NCBI RefSeq assembly: GCF_003992665.1
Contig: NZ_RZMX01000014.1
Coordinates: 306,039 to 370,038, forward strand
DNA: 64,000 nucleotides
Direction: 5' to 3'
Source: Pelagibacterium montanilacus
Lineage (GTDB): Bacteria; Pseudomonadota; Alphaproteobacteria; Rhizobiales; Devosiaceae
This document shows positions 58,725 through 64,000 of the stretch, piece after piece (within the stretch, counting starts at the first letter, position 1; every line of letters begins with the position of its first letter). The notes under the pieces were generated by a model. That model had not been told where the DNA came from. It made no database searches and saw only the letters and a program-made list of their open reading frames with translations. Position numbers and translations under genes: made by a program.

Positions 58725-59426
58725 CTAGAAGTGGAAGTTCACGCCAGCGCGGATGGTGTGGAACTTGAAGCCGATATTGGAGTCGTTGGACGACCCGACG
58801 TCATAATCGGACTTGCCGAGATCGGTATATAGATACTCTGCCTTGAAGCTCACCGACTCATCCATGGCGACTTCCACGCCGCCACCGACCGTCCAGCCCA
58901 CATGGGTCTGGGAGTCGCTTGCGTTCAGCCCGGTGTCTTCGGCATCGAGCGTGCCCCCACCATAGGCGATACCGCCAGTCAGATAAGGCATCACGTTGTC
59001 GAGCGCCACACCGGCCCGTGCGCGAACCGTGCCGAAGTAATCGAGGCTCATCGTGGCTTCGTTGGGCGTATTGGTCGTGACCGTCTGGGACATGGTCGAG
59101 AGCTGGATGTCACCCTCGATGCCGAGGACGAACATGTCCGCCTGGAAGTTGGCACCGGCCTGAACGCCGCCCAGGAAGCCAGAAATATCGTCGAACGCGT
59201 TCTGCGAAATCCCGCCGAAATCATAGGCATCGTCGTCTTCGGCATAGGTCGTGCCCGAGCCGAAGCCGGCATTGATGCCCAGATAGATGCCCGACCAGTC
59301 ATGGGCCAGCGCGGGCGCGGGCGCGATCGGTGTGGGCGCGGGAAGGATGGGGTCTGCCGCGTGGGCGGCGGTGCCCAGTGCAAAGACTGCGGCGGTTGCC
59401 AGCAGGGTGGTCTTGAATACGGTCAT
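58725..59426 (-). CDS. Omp25/31-family outer-membrane beta-barrel protein
   Basis: 233 residues from MTVFKTTLLATAAVFALGT; signal peptide cut after AHA. DPILPAPTPIAPAPAL linker, HDWSGIYLGINAGFGSGTTY, GTVRARAGVALDNVMPYLTG, SFKAEYLYTDLGKSDY and C-terminal HTIRAGVNFHF. Signal peptide and barrel strands nearly match the gene at 59682, while loops differ. Operator-like palindrome TGTGGCAACCGTACCACA is upstream. Confidence 0.92.
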   Translation of the reverse strand: MTVFKTTLLATAAVFALGTAAHAADPILPAPTPIAPAPALAHDWSGIYLGINAGFGSGTTYAEDDDAYDFGGISQNAFDDISGFLGGVQAGANFQADMFVLGIEGDIQLSTMSQTVTTNTPNEATMSLDYFGTVRARAGVALDNVMPYLTGGIAYGGGTLDAEDTGLNASDSQTHVGWTVGGGVEVAMDESVSFKAEYLYTDLGKSDYDVGSSNDSNIGFKFHTIRAGVNFHF

Positions 59427-59542
59427 GGTGCTTTCCCCCATGTTTCGGATGTCAAGAACGTATTCCCGTTTTTTTGCCTTCACAATCGATTCCGCCCTTG
59501 CCAGCCCCATTTTGGGCAATTCTTACGCAATTCGTCCGATTC

Positions 59543-59560
59543 TGTGGCAACCGTACCACA
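59543..59560 (-). promoter_or_regulatory. Candidate porin operator
   Basis: TGTGGCAACCGTACCACA keeps TGTGG/CCACA arms around 8 nt, 117-134 nt before the porin start at 59426. Weak promoter boxes TTGTGA-N17-TACGTT (59457-59485) begin 57 nt downstream. Confidence 0.55.
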
Positions 59561-59610
59561 ATGGGACATCGCCCCTGCCCTTTCCGTCAGATCCGCCATC
59601 ACGGCAAAAG

Positions 59611-59637
59611 AAAAGCCCCGCGCTGCTGCACGGGGCT
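59611..59637 (-). terminator. Porin-type terminator
   Basis: AGCCCCG/CGGGGCT stem with further partial pairing in the loop, followed by TTTT on the minus strand, about 45 nt after the porin stop at 59682. Confidence 0.85.
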
Positions 59638-59681
59638 CTCCAGAATTTGCTCTGCGCGGCTGGAACCAGCCGGTGAACATC

Positions 59682-60419
59682 CTAGAAGTGGAAGTTCACA
59701 CCAGCGCGGATCGTGTGGAACTGCAGGCCGGCTTCGATGTCGTCGAAATCGTCGGTCTCATAAGTGGCTTCGCCCAGATCGGTATAGAGATACTCGGCCT
59801 TGAAGCTGACGCTTTCATCCATAGCGACTTCAACGCCACCACCGACGGTCCAGCCCGTGTGATGGGCGCTGGTAGAGCCATCGACCGACGCGGGAACAAG
59901 CAGTCCGTCATCGCCATCGTACGAGAAGGTGCCGCCACCGTAAGCAAGACCTGCGGTCAGGTAGGGCATTACGTTGTCAAGCGCCAGACCGGCGCGCGCA
60001 CGGACCGTGCCGAAATAGTCAAGGTTGAAGTCGGCATCACCCTCAAAAGCAACGGGAGTCGTAATATCAATGCCCTCGATCGACTGGCTCATCGTGGTCA
60101 GCTGGATATCGCCTTCCACGCCGAGCACGAACATGCCGGTCTGGAAGTTGGCACCGCCCTGCACGCCGCCGAGGAAGCCGGAAACATCGTTGAATTCGTC
60201 GCCGATAGCGGTTTCAAAGTCGTCAACGTCATCGCCGTAGAGCTCGCCCGAACCGAAGCCGGCATTGATACCAGCGTAGAAGCCCGACCAGTCATGGGAC
60301 ATGACGGGAGCGGGGGCAATCGGAGCCGGAGCCGGCATGATGGCATCGGCGGCCTGGGCGGCGGTGCCCAGGGCGAAAACTGCTGCAGTGGCCAGCAGGG
60401 TCGTCTTAAGTGCGGTCAT
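59682..60419 (-). CDS. Omp25/31-family outer-membrane beta-barrel protein
   Basis: 245 residues, the longest of the array, from MTALKTTLLATAAVFALGT; signal peptide cut after AQA. DAIMPAPAPIAPAPVM linker, HDWSGFYAGINAGFGSGELY, GTVRARAGLALDNVMPYLTA, SFKAEYLYTDLGEATY and C-terminal HTIRAGVNFHF. A 20-bp perfect palindrome is upstream. This family includes Brucella Omp25/31, RopB-type and hemin-binding proteins; which role applies here is not evident. Confidence 0.92.
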   Translation of the reverse strand: MTALKTTLLATAAVFALGTAAQAADAIMPAPAPIAPAPVMSHDWSGFYAGINAGFGSGELYGDDVDDFETAIGDEFNDVSGFLGGVQGGANFQTGMFVLGVEGDIQLTTMSQSIEGIDITTPVAFEGDADFNLDYFGTVRARAGLALDNVMPYLTAGLAYGGGTFSYDGDDGLLVPASVDGSTSAHHTGWTVGGGVEVAMDESVSFKAEYLYTDLGEATYETDDFDDIEAGLQFHTIRAGVNFHF

Positions 60420-60543
60420 AAGATTTTCCTCAACGAACGCGGTGGGTAGTGATTCACTTTATGGCTCAATAACGCGCCCCATCCAACCTTCGTGCCACTC
60501 AAACTTCACGTTCGCTGCACATTTCGGGCCCATTGCCGCCCTG

Positions 60544-60563
60544 CTGTGGCCTCGAGGCCACAG
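60544..60563 (-). promoter_or_regulatory. Candidate porin operator (20-bp perfect palindrome)
   Basis: CTGTGGCCTCGAGGCCACAG is perfectly self-complementary over 20 bp. Its inner 18 bp have the form TGTGGCC-N4-GGCCACA, the same arms as the site at 57406. It lies 126-143 nt before the porin start at 60419; the predicted -35 box is 58 nt downstream. Confidence 0.6.
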
Positions 60564-60692
60564 GTTTGCCCGGCGCACACCGCGCCGAGTCCGGCGCGCA
60601 TTGCCTTTCCCTAACAAAGCATTACCGGATTTCTCGAAATAAGGCGGAGCTTACGCCTCGTGCCCTCGCGCTGACATGCACTCCGCGCACGG

Positions 60693-60722
60693 AAAAGCCC
60701 CGCGGGGATCCCGCGGGGCTTC
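60693..60722 (-). terminator. Porin-type terminator
   Basis: AGCCCCGCGGG and CCCGCGGGGCT form an 11-bp perfect stem with a 3-nt loop, followed by TTTT on the minus strand, about 45 nt after the porin stop at 60768. Confidence 0.92.
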
Positions 60723-60767
60723 TCATGTTCATCCCTGTTCCGGTCGGTCTGACCGGATGGCGCGATC

Positions 60768-61346
60768 CTAGAAGTGGAAGCTGGCGCCGACGGTGAACTT
60801 GTGCATGTCTTCCGAGCCGGCATCCTCGGTCTGTTCCCACCCATGCAGGTACTGGCCGCGGACCGAAACGTCGTCGGTGACGGCGAATTCGAGGCCACCA
60901 CCAGCAAGGATGTGCTCGCCGATGCCGTTATCGGCACCGAAGTCCGAACCGTAACCGGCGGCGCCATAGGCCATCAGGTTATCGGTGAGGACGACACCCG
61001 CACGGCCCAGAACGGTGCCGTAAGCGTACATCTCGTCTTCCTCGAACACTGCGTCGAGGCCGAGCTCGGCGCCGACCACGAAGAAGTCGAAGGCCGCATT
61101 CATGCCGACGTGACCGCCAGCCGTGATGTCTGTTTCGCCATCATCGGAATAGTCCGTGACGCCGCCAACGCTGACACCAGCGTAAAAGCCGCTCCAGTCG
61201 AAGCCGGCCTGGTCATCATAGACCGGCACTGCAGCCGGCGTGGCTGCGGGTGCGGGGGGCAGACCGATGGCGTCGGCCGCAAAGGCACCGCCAAACGCGG
61301 TGGTGGACAGAAGGGCTGCTACGGCCACTGTCTTGATCGAATGCAT
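60768..61346 (-). CDS. Outer-membrane beta-barrel protein, first gene of the array
   Basis: 192 residues from MHSIKTVAVAALLSTTAFG, with a strong ribosome site AAGGAGA. The signal peptide ends AFA before DAIGLPPAPAATPAAVP; then FDWSGFYAGVSVGG, GRAGVVLTDNLMAYGAAGYG and C-terminal KFTVGASFHF. It is shorter and more distant than the four close copies but has the same architecture and terminator type. It is divergent from the XRE-cupin regulator. Confidence 0.9.
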   Translation of the reverse strand: MHSIKTVAVAALLSTTAFGGAFAADAIGLPPAPAATPAAVPVYDDQAGFDWSGFYAGVSVGGVTDYSDDGETDITAGGHVGMNAAFDFFVVGAELGLDAVFEEDEMYAYGTVLGRAGVVLTDNLMAYGAAGYGSDFGADNGIGEHILAGGGLEFAVTDDVSVRGQYLHGWEQTEDAGSEDMHKFTVGASFHF

Positions 61347-61442
61347 TACTGGATCTCCTTTTTCCGGCGTGTGCAAATAGAAGGATTGCCGGTTCTCATT
61401 GTTCCCCCGCTTCGGGCGCCGACGATAAGGACACCGGGAGGG

Positions 61443-61460
61443 TGTTGCCCTTTGGCCACA
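61443..61460 (-). promoter_or_regulatory. Candidate porin operator
   Basis: TGTTGCCCTTTGGCCACA: TGTTGCC/GGCCACA arms around 4 nt, 97-114 nt before the porin start at 61346 and about 265 nt before the regulator gene. Confidence 0.5.
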
Positions 61461-61672
61461 TGACGCTTCGGCGGGAACTGCCAATGCGATGGGGCCGAAC
61501 ATCGTGCCCGACTGCGGACGAAGTGGGGCCCGGCAGTGGCAACAATGCGGCAGACCCGTCTTGTTGCTCAAATGCCACGTATTTACCGTTAACCATTGGT
61601 AAACACGTGGTTTTTCCTGCCGGCCGCATGCGTGCACGCCCTTGCGTGGCACGCCGCCGAGCGGTTGCCAGA

Positions 61673-61703
61673 TGTGACACACCGGATATTGTCGCATGTC
61701 ACA
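61673..61703 (+). promoter_or_regulatory. Inverted repeat before the XRE-cupin gene
   Basis: TGTGACA (61673-61679) and TGTCACA (61697-61703) are perfect inverted arms 17 nt apart, 22-52 nt before the start codon. An extra TGTCGCA half-site lies between. Autoregulation by the XRE protein is plausible. Confidence 0.45.
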
Positions 61704-61724
61704 CGAGAAATCGGGGGAGAAGCC

Positions 61725-62333
61725 ATGAACCTGCTCGAATCGGGCAATGCCGGAGGCGCCGGCGTCCGGGTGGGGCCGCTTATCCGGGCGCGGCGCCATG
61801 CGCGGGCCATGACGCTCAAGGCGCTTGGCGAATCCGCGGGCGTGTCAGTTGGCTATCTCAGTCAGGTCGAGCGCGACCAGGCGTCCCCTTCCCTGTCCAC
61901 TCTCACGGCGATTGCCGGAGCGCTCGAGGTGGGCGTTGATTATTTCATCGCCGCGCCGCGCGCGCAGGATGCGCTGACGCGCAAGGGTGCCCGCATGCGG
62001 TTTTCGGTCGATCGCTCCCTGATTTCCTATGAGCAACTGCACGCCGAATTCCCCGGCGGCGTGCTGTCCTCGTTCCTGATCGAGATCGCGCCCGGCTACC
62101 GCTCGGAGACCGCCACCCATGAGGGCGAGGAACTCGTCTATGTGCTCGAGGGAACTCTGACGCTGTTTACAGATGGCCAGGCCGTGGATGTGGGGCCCGG
62201 AGACAGCCTGCACTTTCGCGGCAATCGCGCCCATTGCTGGGCCAACAGGGGCGATCAGCCGGTGCGCCTGCATTGGTCGGGCACGCTCACCTTGTTCCGG
62301 GCCCGTCCAGACGCGCCGCCGGCCCCGGGCTGA
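61725..62333 (+). CDS. XRE-family regulator with cupin sensor domain
   Basis: 202 residues. An N-terminal helix-turn-helix (about 16-75) shows LIRARRHARAMTLKALGE and VGYLSQVERDQASPSLSTL; a C-terminal cupin_2 domain (about 115-195) shows ATHEGEELVYVLEGTLTLF and GDSLHFRGNRAHCWAN. Members such as PuuR or SutR sense small metabolites through the cupin; the ligand here is unknown. The start at MNLLESGNAGG has an AGAAG ribosome site. Being divergent from the porin array, it is a candidate controller of it. Confidence 0.9.
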   Translation: MNLLESGNAGGAGVRVGPLIRARRHARAMTLKALGESAGVSVGYLSQVERDQASPSLSTLTAIAGALEVGVDYFIAAPRAQDALTRKGARMRFSVDRSLISYEQLHAEFPGGVLSSFLIEIAPGYRSETATHEGEELVYVLEGTLTLFTDGQAVDVGPGDSLHFRGNRAHCWANRGDQPVRLHWSGTLTLFRARPDAPPAPG

Positions 62334-62340
62334 ACGCCGA

Positions 62341-62589
62341 TCAGCCCTGCCCCGGTTCCGGACCATTCTTTGCCGCGGGCAGCGCCGGGCGGCGGAGTAA
62401 AAGGGCCGGAATTGCTCGCCCGATCCGGACCAGACCGGCACAGGCGTTCACCACCAGATAGGCAAGGCCAAGCACGAAGACGAGCAGCACCATCATCAGG
62501 GCGTAGGCCAAACCGCCGGTGCGCGACAGATATCCGGCCCGCTGGCCCGAGACCGCGTTTTGAAGGGGACGGACGAACAGCGTTTTCAT
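62341..62589 (-). CDS. Small membrane protein, unknown function
   Basis: 82 residues from MKTLFVRPLQNAVSGQRAG, with one long hydrophobic helix (about 28-52, LAYALMMVLLVFVLGLAYLVV) and a basic Pro-rich C-terminus. Its ATG overlaps the stop of the zinc-ribbon gene upstream as ATGA, so the two are probably translated together. No family recognised. Confidence 0.65.
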   Translation of the reverse strand: MKTLFVRPLQNAVSGQRAGYLSRTGGLAYALMMVLLVFVLGLAYLVVNACAGLVRIGRAIPALLLRRPALPAAKNGPEPGQG

Positions 62590-62963
62590 CGTGGCGCGCG
62601 CCTGAGGCTCGCGGCGGCCCGTCCGGTACCGTGGAAATGGCTGAAGCTGGCGCAGATGCCCAAAAGCAGCAGACCAAGCAGCCATAGCCCAATGATGAAG
62701 CCCAGCCCCAGATTTCCGCCCAGCGGCAACCCGGCCACTGCCAATTCAGGCTCGTGGACACTCGGCGCACGCAGGGTCACACGCCCAGTCACAGAATAGA
62801 ATGCAGTCCAACCGGCCATAAAGACGTTGAACGCGAGGAAACACCAGAGCAGAACTGCGCGCGATGCGTCTACAGGGCGCTGTCGCAAAGGCCCCCTGCA
62901 CCCCGGGCATTCCACGGTCCGCGTCGTCACCACGGCATCGCAATTGGGGCAGTTGGTCAGCAT
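62586..62963 (-). CDS. Zinc-ribbon membrane protein, unknown function
   Basis: 125 residues from MLTNCPNCDAVVTTRTVECPGC. Two CxxC pairs (CPNC and CPGC) form an N-terminal zinc ribbon; two hydrophobic helices follow (about 35-57 and 83-105), with a basic C-terminus. Coupled to the next small gene by ATGA. Such zinc-ribbon membrane proteins are common and mostly uncharacterised. Confidence 0.7.
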   Translation of the reverse strand: MLTNCPNCDAVVTTRTVECPGCRGPLRQRPVDASRAVLLWCFLAFNVFMAGWTAFYSVTGRVTLRAPSVHEPELAVAGLPLGGNLGLGFIIGLWLLGLLLLGICASFSHFHGTGRAAASLRRAPR

Positions 62964-63040
62964 GGGGATCACCGCTCTGGTTGGTGATCGCATAAACGCG
63001 ATCACGCAAATGTGGTTCCCGGGCCGGGTATGGCGGAGAA

Positions 63041-63069
63041 ACGGAAAGCCCCGAGGCAAACCCCGGGGC
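63041..63069 (-). terminator. Orphan terminator-like hairpin near the IS element
   Basis: On the minus strand GCCCCG and CGGGGC pair around a 10-nt loop, then TTTCC. It resembles the porin terminators but has no gene in front of it; the IS element begins 25 nt upstream. Confidence 0.5.
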
Positions 63070-63093
63070 ACATCCTGTTAGCAATCGACCTTA

Positions 63094-64000
63094 GAGGCCG
63101 TTTCGAAAGGGGTTGAGCGGTCGAGGTTGGCATGATTCCAAGCGGTTTGCTGACCTGCATGGAGAATGTCATGTGGACCCCGACCACCCGTGAACAGCAT
63201 AACCGTCGTGCCACGCGATACCAGACCGATCTGACGGACGTGGAGTGGCGCCTGATCCAGCCGCACCTGCCTGCGGCCTGTAGAACGGGGCGGCCCCGGG
63301 CCTGGCCGATGCGCGAGATCATCAACGCAATTTTCTACGTCCTGCGCGGCGGCATCACTTGGCGTCTCCTACCCTCGGACTTTCCGCCTTGGCCGACCGT
63401 CTATCGGTGGTTCGCCGCATTGCGCGACGGCTCGGTCTTTGAGAAGATCAACCATGCCCTGGTCATGATGGACCGTGAGCGCGCCGGCCGCGAGGCCAGT
63501 CCGTCCGCAGCCATAATCGACAGCCAATCCGTCAAAACCACCGAAGCCGGCGGCCCGCGTGGCTACGATGCAGGAAAGAAGATCAAAGGGCGCAAGCGCC
63601 ATGCACTGGTCGATACCGATGGGCGGCCGCTACTGGTCGAGCCGCATCCGGCCGACATCCAGGACAGAGACAGCGGCGGACCACTGCTACAGATCTCGCG
63701 CCCTCTGCTCCCCTTCATCAAACATGTATGGGCCGATGGCGGCTACAATCATGAGCGCGTGACCACCGCCACCAACATCATCGTCGAAATCGTCAAGAAG
63801 CCCCCGGATCAGGTCGGCTTTGCCGTCTTGCCACGCAGATGGGTGGTCGAGCGCTTCTTTGCGTGGATCTGCCGCAACCGGCGCCTGGCAAAGGACTTCG
63901 AGGCCACCATCAATTCAGCAGCCACCTTCCTTTACGCCGCCTCGGTCATGCTCCTCGTGAGGCGACTGGCCCGCCAGTCATGAGTTTCGAAACCGACTCT
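63094..64000 (+). mobile_element. IS5-family insertion sequence (right end at the window edge)
   Basis: Ends match as inverted repeats: AGAGGCCGTTTCGAAA (63093-63108) and, reversed, AGAGTCGGTTTCGAAA (63985-64000), 14 of 16 identical. Length about 906 bp and one uninterrupted transposase fit IS5, probably the IS1031-like group with TNA target (TTA at 63091-63093). The exact right end may be a base or two from the edge. Confidence 0.85.
63171..63983 (+). CDS. IS5-family transposase
   Basis: 270 residues from MWTPTTREQHNRRATRY, chosen because GGAG lies 6 nt upstream; in-frame ATGs at 63132 and 63159 are less likely. An N-terminal DUF4096-like domain (YQTDLTDVEWRLIQPHLP, GGITWRLLPSDFPPW) precedes the DDE domain: Asp in IIDSQSVKT, Asp in WADGGYNH and Glu in RRWVVERFFAWICRNRR. 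No frameshift is seen, so the element could still be active. Confidence 0.93.
   Translation: MWTPTTREQHNRRATRYQTDLTDVEWRLIQPHLPAACRTGRPRAWPMREIINAIFYVLRGGITWRLLPSDFPPWPTVYRWFAALRDGSVFEKINHALVMMDRERAGREASPSAAIIDSQSVKTTEAGGPRGYDAGKKIKGRKRHALVDTDGRPLLVEPHPADIQDRDSGGPLLQISRPLLPFIKHVWADGGYNHERVTTATNIIVEIVKKPPDQVGFAVLPRRWVVERFFAWICRNRRLAKDFEATINSAATFLYAASVMLLVRRLARQS

Larger units (their letters stand above)
60420..60767. other. 348-bp porin intergenic region
   Basis: No gene. It contains possible promoter boxes TTGGAT-N17-CATAAA (60458-60486, minus), the 20-bp palindrome at 60544 and the next porin terminator at 60693. Confidence 0.7.
61347..61724. other. 378-bp divergent control region
   Basis: No gene. 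It separates the porin array from the XRE-cupin regulator and holds the candidate porin operator at 61443 and the inverted repeat at 61673. No clean sigma-70 promoter pair was identified on either strand. Confidence 0.7.

Noticed and set aside
1..64000. CRISPR arrays, prophage, tRNA or rRNA genes
   Set aside because: No regularly spaced repeats, phage structural genes or RNA gene signatures were recognised by eye; short tRNAs could only be excluded with a dedicated search such as tRNAscan.

Overview
The window is a GC-rich chromosomal segment of an alphaproteobacterium of the order Hyphomicrobiales (Rhizobiales). The basis is gene order: moaC-moeA-lexA, comEC, gltX, gltA/lpxB convergent; rpsB-tsf-pyrH-frr-uppS-cdsA-rseP-bamA-lpxD-fabZ-lpxA-lpxI-lpxB; nuoA-N-birA-rnj-DUF1467-proS-lolC-lolD-dnaE. 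The LexA operators have the alphaproteobacterial GTTC-N7-GTTC form, and prolyl-tRNA synthetase is the short alphaproteobacterial type. The tandem Omp25/31-like porins fit a Devosia/Pelagibacterium-like lineage, but that family placement is only an inference.

Layout. Positions 1-1352 (minus): secG (cut by the window edge) and tpiA. 1513-9880 (plus): a tight operon ppiD-trpE-trpG-trpD-trpC-moaC-moeA, then lexA with two SOS boxes. 10008-15080: comEC (minus), gltX and gltA (plus). 15180-28110 (minus): lipid A genes, outer-membrane assembly, envelope lipid and translation genes. 28285-36082 (minus): dnaE, a 32-codon membrane ORF with an SOS-like promoter, lolD, lolC, proS, DUF1467. 36084-38664: RNase J and biotin ligase. 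38677-53237: a complete 14-subunit NADH dehydrogenase (complex I) operon. 53465-61346: eight tandem outer-membrane beta-barrel genes. 61725-62963: a divergent XRE-cupin regulator and a pair of small membrane proteins. 63094-64000: an IS5-family element ending at the window edge.

How it works together. Most of the window is conserved housekeeping: tryptophan and molybdenum-cofactor synthesis, SOS control, lipid A synthesis, BAM and Lol machinery, replication and respiration. The accessory part is 53.4-64 kb. There the porin array shows signs of recent duplication: near-identical signal peptides and C-termini, and look-alike terminators. Six of the eight genes have a palindrome of the type TGTKG-N8-CCACW about 90-140 nt before the start codon. 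This shared site looks like the operator of a small, possibly undescribed regulon.

Other notable items are a ~105-bp dispersed repeat whose ends supply stop codons to neighbouring genes, a BamA that seems to carry four rather than five POTRA domains, and a possible structured RNA ending in a strong terminator at 35.8 kb. No tRNA, rRNA, CRISPR array or prophage was recognised.
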